Assembly (NCBI GenBank): GCA_009761415.1
Contig: QUOL01000018.1
Coordinates: forward strand, 62,001 to 126,000
Length of the DNA stretch: 64,000 nucleotides
Direction of reading: 5' to 3'
Source: Sarcomyxa edulis
Taxonomy: Eukaryota > Basidiomycota > Agaricomycetes > Agaricales > Mycenaceae
Shown here: positions 1 to 12,000 of the stretch, in pieces
How positions within the stretch are numbered: the stretch's first letter is position 1
Layout: each line of letters starts with the position of its first letter
Translations under genes and position numbers: made by a program
The notes under the pieces: generated by a model
Databases searched by the model: none
Seen by the model: the letters and a program-made list of their open reading frames with translations, nothing else
Told to the model about the DNA's origin: nothing

Positions 1-938
1 CGCACACCCATCGCTCGCTCGTTCTGCGCAAATTGCGGTTCGTCTTTGTTTTTGAGACCGGGAAAGGCCCAGGGTTTTGTCATTGTGCCTACGGGGACGA
101 TAGATGGTCCAATAGATTGGGGCAAGTCTCAACTTTGAACAATCTTTGATTCTCATGCTCATGTGGATTTCCTACAGTACCACGGAAGGAGAACTTTTGT
201 GATGGTAGGAGGGACTGGGTTGAGATCATACGTCCCACAGGCAGTACTTCCACCTCGAGTAAGCTGTAACCTATGTACGTGGACTGATGGCTTGAAGAAG
301 TCTTGATATCTGACCCATATCCATTCTGACAGTTTCTCGCTTGCGTGTTCATTCCTTACTCATTCGTATACCGCTGAACAACCTTTTGCTGAACACGCGT
401 CGCGAAAGCCCAAGTCAATTTCTTCAACAATTCACTTCCATAGGACGAGAAGCTCACCCGACTCTGCCTATTGACACCGTTTGTTATTCTGCCACAACTC
501 GCCATGATTTCACCTAGTTCTGCGAAGGCGTACTGTCAACCACCGGAGACCAAGCGGATCCCTCCGTTTCGTAGCATTTCAAAAATGAAATAATCGGCCA
601 TAGCGTGCATAGGCCCAGCAAGCAGACTCAGCATTCGATGTCGCCCTGGTCCTCGCGATTGTCTATACTGGATAACAGTTAACATGTGAGTGAGAATCCC
701 CGAGTCACAAGTATCAGACTTTCTGCACGTCGAGGATAGGCCGAGATAGTCATGAGGTGGAATTGGAGAGAAATGTTCAGGATGAGAGCTAGTCCCAAAT
801 TTTGAAGGCATAAACATGTAGGGACAAGATGAGATATTACAAAACTTCCGTAAGATACAACACAGAGAATAGGAGAAAGGAATCAAAGTCCAAGCGCTGA
901 AGAGAGTGATACTCTCACTAGATATCTGGCTTTGAGAA
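1..938. other. Left-edge stretch with no supported gene
   Basis: Only overlapping open frames of low-information composition are present, and none shows a recognisable motif or a convincing set of splice sites. It may hold the 3' flank of the NAD(P)-binding gene that ends at 939 and part of a gene cut by the window edge. Confidence 0.4.
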
Positions 939-1886
939 TCAGTATGAGATATTGACGCGCTTCCCCTCATAGTCAGCCCATCTCTGCGTCCCAGCCTCAA
1001 CGACAAAATGCGCCACGTCCTTCCTCGAGACGGTCCATCCTCCCAGCTCCTGCTCGCTCACTTTATACCCCGTGTCCTTCCCTTTCTTACCAGCTTTACG
1101 CTCACCGTCCGTTAACAAAGCGGGCCTGACCACCAATATCTTCTTCAGTGTCCCAGAATCGGGTAGACCCTCCCGGTGTGTCCAATCGCCCAAGATCTCC
1201 TCACTGGGTTCACCCTCATCTTCAGCATTCCATTCCCATCCGGCACAATGAGCCAGAACGCGCTCGGCACCACGTTTATCTTCATGTGGAAGTTCGAGGA
1301 AATGAGAGTATAATGGCTTCAAGAGGAATGGAAGACTCGCGTGTGATGAGCGACTTATACCCATAGATGTTATAGCGATTATCTTGGTCTGGGGCAGTGT
1401 CTCTGATCGAGGTAGTGTGCAAACGGTATTGAGAAAGGATTGGGTAACGAGGTTGGCAGGAGTTATAATGAAACCTTTCGTAGCAGAGAATTTTGGCGTT
1501 CCACCTGTTTGGATGTAAGGAAGTGCGGGTAAAAATACATCCGTTCGAAAACGTACCGACAGTGAAAATGAGGAGATCCACGACGTGTTCACCCTCTCCC
1601 GCGGCAGCCTCCTCCCAGGCACGTTTAACGTCCTGCTGGACGAGAGCGTCGCCCTTGATTAATCTGGCTTTCCCAGATTTGACGTATTCCTGAACGACTT
1701 TATCTGCGTCGAATACCGCAGGTGAGCGCAGAAGAAAAGTCACTGTCGCTCCGGATTCTAAGTGAGAGACAAAAGTGAGTCATGTTATAATTGATAGAGT
1801 GATAAGTTGAATTCACGTAAGAAGCCTATAGCAGAGTAGTATCCTATGTTTCTGGAACCGCCGATAACCAGTACTTTCTGAGCCAT
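939..1886 (-). CDS. NAD(P)-binding Rossmann-fold protein (NmrA / epimerase-like)
   Basis: Three exons (1886-1817, 1757-1557, 1504-939) join to a 278-residue protein. Introns are 59 and 52 bp with GT-AG ends. The N-terminus MAQKVLVIGGSRNIGYYSA carries the dinucleotide-binding glycine loop G-G-S-R-N-I-G after a hydrophobic beta strand. A second strand and a GDAL...VDLLIFTVG segment follow, typical of atypical short-chain dehydrogenases or NmrA-like proteins. The classical YxxxK catalytic pair is not obvious, so it may be a sensor or an atypical reductase rather than an SDR enzyme. The start is the only ATG in front of the Rossmann strand. The fold is visible in the sequence; substrate and pathway cannot be told. 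Confidence 0.85.
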
Positions 1887-2803
1887 GTTGGATTTGTTGG
1901 ATATGTTGAATTGTGTTCAAGCTTCCAGCTGAGCTACTCCTTTATACCCAAGGCTAGCTGCGGAACCTCTACCGAACATCCCAAGAAAAATGAGACATCC
2001 CTGAATATGGTCTGCGGCACAACTTGGCAACACAGCATCTTTTCCAACTCGGTTACTGTTTTCAGAGGTCGCCATCATGATGGAAGACGCAGCTTTGATG
2101 AACGTTGTTTGCATGAGGCCTTGTCGATGAGGTACCATCTCGTCCTTTGGCGACGCAGTGACTACGACTCGCGAAACGATACGCATTTCTAGCCTCCCAG
2201 AAATTCAAAGATATGGGGCACGAGTGCACAAGTACTGCGTATGAGCGTGATGTAGTGATTCACAGAGCTACGGGCGCAGACATATCCCAGAAGAGAAGAA
2301 TCAGATGAAAGATTTTCGAAAGAGCCGAGTTCATACCTTCCCTTGGAGTCCAGCCAAGTGACTGACTTCTATGTTTCAGGATTCATGACTGTACTGCCCA
2401 GATGCGATATGTGAAGACAAAGACAGACGATGCCCCCATGGTCGAACGTATCATAGGAGACCGTCGAAGCAGTGCACGTCTAAAACCAAGCCGACCAACG
2501 TGCACTAGAGGAATCCTTCAGTACTTCCACCGGCCACTTTCGAAACTGCAAGAAGGAGTCTCACATTGGGCCTGGATACCATCTGCATTTGCCAAGTTGG
2601 CGATGAAGTCAAGACTCAAGAGGCGAAGCCAAATTTTAACATTGAGTCGGATGCAAACGCGTCAGGTCACGCGTCACGCGTCACGGCCAGGCGGAGACTC
2701 GGAGTATATGTACAAAGTATTAACCTAGTATCCTTAACATAAAAAAAGTCCAGAACGGAAACGCGAACAGAAATACGGAAAGAAGATTTCAAACGAGAAC
2801 AAC
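1887..2803. other. Intergenic region between two minus-strand genes
   Basis: It holds the promoter side of the NAD(P)-binding gene and the 3' flank of the SLM-like gene. Opposing 89- and 93-codon frames at 1911-2192 overlap each other almost completely, and neither resembles a known protein. A short CACGCGTCACGCGTCACG-like repeat lies near 2670-2690. No gene is supported. Confidence 0.4.
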
Positions 2804-4937
2804 CTATATCCCCTCAGTGAACTTGCTCTCGACAGGTGCTTGACGGGGAGATCCACCGCTTGGGGACTTGACAGCCTCTTCTTCGGCGACGCGTCCTTCG
2901 GGCGCTTTCTCCTGCTGACGCTTGCTGAGCTTTCGGGAGACATTGGCACCTCCAGCCCCGTTGCTGTCGGCTGCGGCGGCAGGATCCCGGCTACCAGATA
3001 CTTTCTTTTCCAACTATAGAAGACAGTTCAATGGAACAGAACAGAAACGAAAATGACTCTGCTTACTGCATATCCATTAGCACCCATCTCGATTCCACCA
3101 TTGCCTTTCTCGGGATGCGAATACGACGGGGGGTTGACTTCTGCGTCTTCACCACCCGTCGCCTGTTCATACAAATCGTCGTCCTCAGCTTCCTCTTCCT
3201 CGACGCTCGAACCCTCTTCCTCTTCCTCGTCATCTTCTTCATCATCCTCACTGACGTACCCAGCAGCCCTAACAGCAGCAGCCACAGGCCCGCTCCTCTC
3301 CATCTGCTCGCTAGCCACCAAGTAACGCGCACATAACATCCTGATATCGTTCCACCACTCCATCATATCCTCCCTGCTCCTCGCCCTAAAGCTCCAAGCA
3401 TGATCTCCACGTCTCAAAGGCAATTTGAACGACCCAGTCTTGGTAGTCCCCGTGCCGTCTTTCCTCCCTTCGATGTGGAACTTGTGCGATTTCGCATTGG
3501 AGGAGGACGGCGGGCCGAGGGTGCAGGCGGGGAGGAAGAGACTGAACATAGGAGCGAGTCCACCACTCGACGCTGGGTCGGATGAAGCGTACTCGTGGAG
3601 GAATCCTGCTGGAGTGAGTACGAAATAGCTCTCGCGGTAAGAACGAGTGAAACGTTTCTTCCTCTCCAATAAACCCGTATGAACAGGAATGACCGATGGG
3701 TCCTCTTTGCTGGGATATACGATGTTCTCAGGATCTCTCAAAGGAGTCTCTGGATCCAAAAGATGGTCTGAACGTGCGGAGAAGGAAATCCATTCTCGGT
3801 CAGGCGCGAGCGAGGCCATGTGTGTACCCAAGTGTAGCCAAGTATCCTGAACGGAGGTCGACATGCGGGATTGCCATTCCTCAAAAGTCTGCCATGCAGA
3901 TTGTATGGCACGTACAATGCCTTCCTCGAAATGAGCCGAGTTCTGTTGCATGATAATGATTGATTTCTGTAGTAAGTTCTCTTCGTGGACTTGCTTCTGC
4001 AACTGGCGTGTGACGACCATGTTAGCAACGTAAGGATCGCTTTTGCTGGAGACGTTCATGGGGGTGTTCTTGAATGCTGAAATGTGGCTAGCGAGTTCAC
4101 CGATGTATTTCGCAGACAGCTCGCGTTCTTTGGCCACGCTCGTGGCGAGTTTTCCCGTATCGTTTTGTACATTCTTTATACTGACATTAAAATAGAACGA
4201 AGTACATGGTCATGAATATCTCACCTTGATATGAGCCTTGATTTCGGTGCGCAATTTCTGTAGGTGTTGGACGATAGAGCTATCAATGGTACGACCGAGG
4301 TTGGCATGTTGATCTGCGATGATGCGTGTCTTGTCTCGGATGCCGTAGTAGATATCCTACGAAACATTAAGTGGAGGACATAGTGCCATGTATATGTACT
4401 CACCTGCAATCCGCCTTCACCCAAGAACTGATTGCCTGAGCGGAACGGAACTTGTATTACCGCACCAAGCTTAGTGAGCTCCTTCGCGGTATTGTTCTCG
4501 ATGTCTGCAATGCCCTGCAAATCATATTAGTACGTCATGAACGGCAGTCAATGGCACCTCATTTCTTCGCCAGGTAAGCCCCCCTGGATGCAATTTCCTG
4601 CCATCTTAGACGTGACGAAACACCAGTAGTGCGGTCACACTCATTGGAGCGTCAACAACGTATTGTCCGGTTCTCGGTTGCCCCTGTGGACTGTATACAT
4701 CCTTCCCCTGCCCCTCCTGATCGCTGAGAGGTATTGGGCACTCACTTCAAAGTAAGCAATAAGCTGCTTCACGATAGCCTTCCAAGCAACAAAGCGTTCG
4801 ATGAGTACATCAGATGGTTTGAGGTCGTGTGGTGCGATGTTCTTCTTGATGAGAGATTGATTTCTCGAGATGGTCGAGCCCTGTTTACTAGCTCTCGAGA
4901 TGGATGTCGCCCTAGAGATGGAGCCTGTATCGTTCAT
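2804..4937 (-). CDS. SLM1: SLM1/SLM2-like PH-domain protein (eisosome / TORC2 effector)
   Basis: Five exons (4937-4746, 4514-4404, 4356-4225, 4173-3067, 3013-2804), all joined in phase 0, give 583 residues. After a Ser-rich start, residues about 50-265 form the helical F-BAR-like region of Slm proteins (ERFVAWKAIVKQLIAYFE, then GIADIENNTAKELTKLGAV). A PH domain follows at about residues 309-428, beginning HTGLLERKKRF and ending near the conserved WWNDI helix. Next come a long acidic run (about 455-480) and a Lys/Glu-rich tail. Slm proteins bind PI(4,5)P2, sit at eisosomes under the plasma membrane and pass stress signals to TORC2. The first intron is unusually long for this window (231 bp). 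The family assignment is strong; the gene name is by homology. Confidence 0.92.
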
Positions 4938-5214
4938 ATTTCGCTACAAACTTCGAGATAATTTCGAGATGAATTCGAGATGGAAGTCGAGAGCAAGAGG
5001 GGTCTGGTAAAAAGAGGAGAGATTCCACTTTTAAATAATTAAATTCCGCCTGTCGTTCGTGGTGCGGGTGAGTGACGTCATGTAACGTAGTAACATGTGA
5101 CGCCTTTCAGTCACATCACGCATGCGGGTTTGGAATTTCAAAAAGTGACACGTCTTGCTCACTCCTACCTGAGCCTCGCTAAAGGCAACATCTTCGCCGT
5201 CGTCCCCCTTCACC

Positions 5215-6132
5215 ATGAACGCCGCTGTACAGAATCTCGTTATTTCTCTCGGTGTCATGCAAGGTACATTTCACCCTGGAAATATATCGGAAAATATCAT
5301 TTAGTGTCTTGCTTTTAGTGGCCCGAAAAATCCCCTTCGATAACCCAGAGGTTCTCATGTATGTTCGGATAGCATACGTTGCGGCTCAGGTTATAATTCT
5401 CGGCGTGTACTACTACGTCTCTTTGACGGTATGTCGAAATACCATGTTTTACTCCGGATGCCCATCTAACTGTACCAATAGATAAAGAGAAAAAACGATC
5501 AGACCGTGCTCAAATACGGTAAGCTCTTTGACCAGAGAATGTCTTGTGGACCGTTGAATCTTTGCTCATGCATGATACGCAGTTGAGCCTCCGAGCCCTA
5601 TGGTGCGTTCCACCAAACTCTTATCATCTACGCTATTTATTGACCTCAATCCAATACAGTCTCAGGAACCAGGCCAGCTGGTAACAACAACCGTTCGCGA
5701 TTATGACCTTTCCGAGACATCAAAACTCGTACGTTCCCCGCGATATCCCATCTCACGTCCTTATCACTTACACTACACCCCCAGCTCCGTTCCGTCTACA
5801 TGGGTATCGCCATGATGTGTTTCCTACACGGTTACCTCAACTACACCCAACCTCTCTTCATCCAAGCCGTCATGGGTGTCAAAAATCTTTACGACGCGAA
5901 ACCCCTCCATATCCACCTCCTCGGGAAACCAGCCGAAGGAGACCTGAAGAGGCCGTTCAAATCTGCTCCCGGGATGTTCGGACGTAAGTCTAGTCTTGTT
6001 CAATCATCCGACCTCATCGAATTCTTTTCCATCACTGATCACATCCACCATCCAGCTTCTCCAAACCCACAGACAGACGCTGCCGCCATCACTGAAGCAG
6101 AGAAACGTGTTGGTTCCAAGAAGGACGAGTAG
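5215..6132 (+). CDS. PHO88: PHO88/SND3-family ER membrane protein
   Basis: Seven exons (5215-5263, 5319-5428, 5482-5518, 5583-5602, 5660-5728, 5785-5983, 6056-6132) give 186 residues, the usual length for this family. The start MNAAVQNLVISLGVMQ and the block RKIPFDNPEVLMYVRIAY followed by a hydrophobic span (VAAQVIILGVYYYVSL) and KNDQTVLKYVEPP are diagnostic. A second hydrophobic segment surrounds GIAMMCFLHGYLNYTQPL. In yeast Pho88/Snd3 is an ER protein of the SRP-independent SND targeting route and also affects phosphate transporter maturation. Exon 4 is only 20 nt. The frame is intact across all joins. It is divergently placed from the SLM-like gene with about 280 bp between starts. Confidence 0.96.
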
Positions 6133-6747
6133 ATGGGCGTCTATGTTGTTATCCGGAGTCCTCGCGCATTTGTCTGTGCGTGTTGAAACTAATTATCGAT
6201 CAAAAAAAATACACCGGGGCGCTGGATTTCGAATTGGATTTTCTGGACGTGGACACGATTATGCTGTGCATGTCACTACATGAGCTTTGACGCAGCTCTG
6301 TGTCTAAGAGAGAGGGCTGTGAAGTCTAGCGCCGAAGCTTGTCTGCTCTGTACGAACAACGAGTTGCGAGCTGTGTCGAAGCGTTCGACGCTGTAGAGAA
6401 TCATGACTTCAGGCCTGCGTTTCTGCGCGTCTATCTGCTTCAGTGCGTCTTGATCGTCAACCTGCTGACCCAGTCTTACTGAAGCCAATATCAGAGTAAG
6501 CACGAAGGGCGCATGATGCATCATTCATCGGCGTGGGCTAATTTACCAAAATCATCTGTGTATCCGAAGAATGCACTAAACTTCGAGGCACTACAGGCTG
6601 TCTTCGCTTTCTCTGTCGAGACAAACTCGTTGAAAACTCGTGCATTCCATGTTCACTGGGTTTTGCATTCATCATTTCTGAGAAAAGTCCAGAAAGCAGT
6701 AAAATGAAACGATAACAAACCATTATTCTCAGTCAAGACCATCGATC
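6133..6747. other. 3' flank between convergent genes
   Basis: PHO88 ends at 6132 and the minus-strand orphan A ends at 6748. An 82-codon minus-strand frame (6276-6524) starts with a hydrophobic stretch but matches nothing I know and has no upstream exons. I do not call it. Confidence 0.35.
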
Positions 6748-7327
6748 TCAATCGCGTTCCTCCCAGGTCTGAACTCCAACCTCTGCAAGCTCGCGCCAGA
6801 GCCTCACAACATCATCGTCCGTCATCCCAATTACGACGAGCGTAACCGTCCTCATCAATCCCTCGTACACCTTGGCACTCAAATCTCCAGGCTGTTCGAC
6901 ACATTTCTTACCGTTGAACTTGGGGATCCTGTTACCGCACGGTGGTGTCAAGTCAAGCCGTGTCGATAATTCCTCGCGCTCTGAAGAGTCGAAGGATGAT
7001 ATGAGAGCCAACCAGTAACACTTGATGCAGGAAAGAAGAACACGTCTGAATTTGTATGGAGGCGAAGGTGTGAACGCATATTCCGGGGAAATTTCTAACT
7101 CTGCAGATGTTTATATCATGATTGGAACACTCAGGCATCAGCGAGATGGCTTGTTACTCACCTTCCAAATTCTTCGTAGCGGCCGCAAGTCGTTCTCTGG
7201 CCCCAGACACCCCCTTTCTGATATCTGAAGTTGCTAACAACCACTTCTGGAAGCAAGTGCGTATTTTGATGATTTGATCTTGATGATCAGACGGCAAGTC
7301 TTTGTGGGAAGATGGTATGGTAGACAT
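6748..7327 (-). CDS. Orphan protein A, paralogue of the gene at 28257
   Basis: Two exons (7327-7162 and 7100-6748) give 172 residues. I do not recognise the family. The same gene layout occurs at 28257-28835 on the other strand. Shared blocks include HQDQIIKIRTC, SGARERLAAAT, EYAFTPSPPYK, a CY-W core (LLSCIKCYWLA), IPKFNGKKCVEQPGDL and the C-terminal LWRELAEVGVQTWEE. The second exon is exactly 353 nt in both copies, and the intron falls at the same place and phase. No signal peptide or clear transmembrane span is seen. It looks like a small soluble helical protein with several conserved cysteines. Function is unknown. The start is the first ATG and matches the paralogue. Confidence 0.8.
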
Positions 7328-9054
7328 GAGAGTTGAGAGAACAAGGCGATCAAGTGGGAGAAGTACTAGTACTGGTTGAAGTAGAAGTGCGATGGTGGGA
7401 TACCAACCACGAAGCGATACAATCTAATCTAATTCTTGCATCTAATCTAATCTATAGCACAGCCACGGCTGTATTTTTTCCACCGTCATCATGTCCTCCT
7501 CCCTCGTTGCTTCGGTATCTCGACGTCCTTTCCTCTGATTCTCTGGCTACCAACTGTATACAATCCATACCTCTACTCGAATGTGAGACTGCCCAACATT
7601 GGACTCGCACTGTTGGCTATGATACTCCAGGCTGAGTGTGGGATCTGATACTTCTCTCAGAACTGTCTGTCCAGCCAGCCCAGCTTCGCTTTGAATATAA
7701 AGAGACAAGCTACACTCCTTCCAAGTGCTCATGTATGTGATCTCGAGCATGTTCGAATTTGTTCTTGATGTCAATGCAACCTGACGCAGTCCGTCCGCTC
7801 GTTCACTGAACGACGGCGACGGCGGTTACTCGATGCCCAAGAAATTCCATGTTGACACTGTTGGCCGCGATGATGTGTGCTCCTAGTATTGAGGAGGCGT
7901 GATTGGGACGAAGCTGACTGTCTCCTTTGTTTCTAGTCCGATGCAAGACGACCTTCGCGTCGGCCGTCTGCCGATTCTCAACCGGACGAACTCTTCGCAA
8001 CATTCCCTCCAATCCTTGAATTATCAGCTTCCAGCACACAAATATGCTTCGTACGACGACTCAGAGCAAGAAGAGTGTTATCGGTGAGATTGCCTTTGAA
8101 CGAGACGACATACAAACTTCGGAGACAGCAATCATCATGAGAGAATTGGGTTATGCCAGTGGATAGATTGGAACCGCTGGATAAGGACTGGAAGCTATCA
8201 AAATTATTTCGTGAGTGTTTCTCTTTCTGCACCATCTCTTCGACAGCCATTTTACCTTCTGTGAGTTGACGCACCGATGCACTGAACTCGTCTTGCCTGC
8301 ATCAGGCCCTACATCAATAACTGCATCATCGTCTCTCAGAAAATAATCACTGCACACCAGGCAGGGAGTATTTCAAATGTAAGAATCACCCTGTGACTAT
8401 GGGCTATATCGTCATTTTCCATGTGGAAAACCGATGCATGAATACATAAAGCGGGCTCTTGCTCGGGCGTCACCTCGGGCATCAGTATCATCTGCGCAAT
8501 TCCTTAATGGAGTAAACAAGGAAGTGCCCCTAAATTGGCCTCTCACCAGACGTCTCCGACAGCATAGAAACCGCCACTCGATATCGTCGTTCGCGGAAGG
8601 TCCGGATTGTCGCGATAATCATTTCAATCGCCCATCGATTAGTTTCTACCCTTCTTCCAGGTTTCGCAGCCTTGTCGCCTCCAATTCCGCCCTGTTTCTC
8701 TTATCATATATGATCACGTGACTATTTGGACGACCAAATCCACTAAATCGTGAGAAGTTTCCCTCCTTTCTCTCTTGCTTTCATCCCTTGCTGTCGCTCG
8801 CAGAACATCCTCATCTCTGTTCAATATCTACAGCTCAAACAAATTTACTCCTTCGTCTGATGGCTGTGTCTCGCGCCCCTGCGACGCATGCCTATCGGTC
8901 GAGGCCATATCGACGACCAGCTCCTACTAAATTCGATCCACTCTTCTACCTTCTCGCGCCTGTTCTTCCGAGCAAATCTCCAATTTGTAGACGACTATCT
9001 CCCCAAAATCGCTCTCTCTTGATCCAGCTCAACCTTGGCCACGGCATATTGATA
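7328..9054. other. Long intergenic stretch
   Basis: A TCTAATCTAAT-type short repeat lies near 7425-7455. Several 60-100 codon frames are seen on both strands, without splice-supported extension or recognisable motifs. The right part is the promoter region of the D3 gene. An upstream open frame runs in from 8788, but the D3 start is better placed at 9055. Confidence 0.4.
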
Positions 9055-12000
9055 ATGGCTCGGTTGTCTCTGCGTTCGCGCCACAGAACCCGAAAGGTTC
9101 GTTTCACCGCCGCCGATGCCAATTTTGTGTCTATAGATGTCGCTAATATATATTGTTCATTGATTGTCCTCATTATATCTATCCCGACATTCCATTATAT
9201 CTTTCGACTATTCGATTTCGCTATTTTTTGTGGCCCCCTCCTACTGCTTGCACAGTATTCTCTAGCTCCACAATTTCCGATGGACATCGACGTTGAGGTG
9301 GTGGAGGTGTTGGATGAAGTCGAATCTCGCTTGGATGTGGGCAGGTCTGACCTTTCTGCCTTATCGACAGCACCCAATTCTGCTCCGACACCTAGTCCTC
9401 TCATAGAGGACCCTTCTGCCCACATCGTACAGGACGCTTCTACCAACGTCGCAGAGGACGCTATGGCTGACGTCGCAGAGAATGCCACCTACATCGCAGA
9501 GGACGCTACTACCATAATCACGGAGGCCGTTGTCGCCAACATCGCAGAGAACGCTACTACCATAATCACGGAGGCCGTTGTCGCCAACATCGCAGAGAAC
9601 GCTACTACCAATATCACAGAGGCTATTGTCGCCAACATCGCAGAGGACGCTACTTCCGTCATCGCAGAGGACGCTACTACCAATATCACAGAGGCCATCG
9701 CAGAGGACGCTGCTGCCTACATCACAGAGAATGCTACTTCCGCCATCGCAGAAAACGCTGATACTTACATCACACAGGACACTAATGTCGCCAACGCAGA
9801 GAGCGCTGATGCCTACATCACAGAGGACGCTATTTACAACATCACAGAGGCCATTGCCGCCAACATCGCGGATGCAGAACCATCTATGTGCACCAGAAGC
9901 GAGACGTCCATCTATGGCATGGAGGGCAGTGTACACAAACAATTCGAAATCGCTCTTCCATCAGAGCCCGAAGAACATATGCCGACTGCTACCCACGAGA
10001 GTACCCACGAGAGTGAGGTTATCTCCAGTCCGGCCCACCTTCAGGATGCCCCTTCGCTACTCGTGGCCCCTGCATCGGAAGAGGAAATAGCAGAAAACCA
10101 GGAGCCGGTTCAGAAAGTCGACATGGTGATTTCTTCATGTCTTGTCTCGCTCTATCGATTCGTTACGAAAACGATTTCGTTCTCTGTCTAGGCCTTCCGT
10201 GATAATACACCATTACTAGCATCGACATCAAGCCTCGTCGACGCTGAAGATACTATTGAAGTAGGTCTTTCTTTCGCCTACAACTATCCCGGATGTCTCT
10301 GTCGCCTGCTTGACTGCGGCTTATTTTCTATGCCTGTTGCGTAGAACTAGTCATCGTCTACTTCTTGCACTATCATCATTGCATTCCGAACATGTTTTGA
10401 CTGATTTATTTGTATGTTAGGTTGACCAGGACTACAGTCAGCCATTAGAGGATGACTTTCTCGCTGAGATGGAAGAACTTTCCAAACTTATCCTTGTACG
10501 TCATTCTTTCTCGCTGTTTTCTCCTTTTTTACCTTTTCATGTCCATATTTATTTTTCTCATCGCGTGATTATCTCACTATCAGACGTTGTCTATTGCCGA
10601 TTCATCTGTCCAACTCTCAGTGCTCCCGCAATCTGTCCAAGAAACCTCATGTATTGGCGACCACGATACGTTCCTGGTAGGTCCTCATGTCTCTCCATCC
10701 GAGTGTGGTCTTCTTTCTTCCATCGAACTCATCCTGTCCTCACTTTCAGGAACAAACTTACGCGTCATCGTTCACACTGCATGCCACTACCTCCCTGATA
10801 ACGCCCCCAGAATCTCCGGAAAGATGGTTACAGGCCTTGAACCACTCGTCGGAGGTACAAGATGTAAGTGCTATAATAAATTTCCTTGTTTCGTCGATAA
10901 TTTCGTCGTATCTGACTTCAAGACTCACTATCTTCTCTTCGATTGGTGGCAGGCAATTACATCCGACTCGAACGAGGACTCTTCTCAACTCATAGCGGTC
11001 GATACTGATGTTGGAGACAATATCCCTTCGCCTAGCGTAAGTCTCTCTGTTTCGCCGTTAACCTCGATTTGAACAAATGCACTGTCTCTTTGACAGCCTC
11101 TTACTCTTTCTGACGATTGCCCTCAGGCTCTTTCATTCGCACCTCTTCCAACTCCAGATCAATCCCCTGTACGTCTCTCGCCTGACTCACCGATCTGAGT
11201 TTGCATCCTGACGCTCAGTGATTCTCGTCACACAGACCCCTTCTCACACTGACGCTCATCCCGAACCCAGCTCCATATCCATTGATCTTGACTCTGGAAC
11301 TCTCTCTAGCCCTGTTATACCTTCGGATTCCTCGATACCCTGCTCTGTCGAACCAGTGAGTTTTCTCACACGGAAGCCTGCTTCAATAGTTGACTTTTTC
11401 CTTATCTTCAGTCTTCTCCCCGTCTTCGAACCTCACCTCCGTCAACACCGTCTGTCCCACTGAATGTCACCCCAGTAAGTACTGCCTTCAACAGCTTCAC
11501 TTTTAGATTCTAATAAACCAGATTCCTCGCTCTATCAACGCCTCAATCTCCCGTATCGCGCAGCCTGATCTAGAAATTGTCGATCCTACTTCCCCACCTC
11601 AATCTCAACCTCTTCAAACATTCACGGACCCCATCCTACCAACCCAAGAAGCTGACACCGTGAAGCTCCATGCATGTCTCCTAGTTTTTTGTCCTGCTCA
11701 TTCACGCTTTCTTCTTGTGTTTTGTGCAGATCGCTGCTCTTGACTCTCAACCTGCCACCTTGACGAAGACGACGGTAAACGATCGATATTTTCTATCACA
11801 ATATTTCGCATGTTGACGGTCTTCTTCAACACTTGGACTTCTCACACCAGATACCTTTAGCATGTTCTCCGCAAGCCACTAAACCATCGACATCAGCATC
11901 GTTCACATTCTATGCCCCATTACCTGTCAGTATATATCGAGTATACTGTGCATGATCTGTCCGACTAATATTCCCTCTCCAGACCTCGCAGACCGCTGAC

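Noticed and set aside
1911..2192. Opposing 93- and 89-codon frames
   Set aside because: They overlap almost completely on opposite strands, with no motif and no relation to neighbours.
9361..9942. 193-codon Cys/Val/Asp repeat frame opposite D3
   Set aside because: It is the antisense reading of the 48-bp repeats; the plus-strand frame has the exon chain and conserved motifs.
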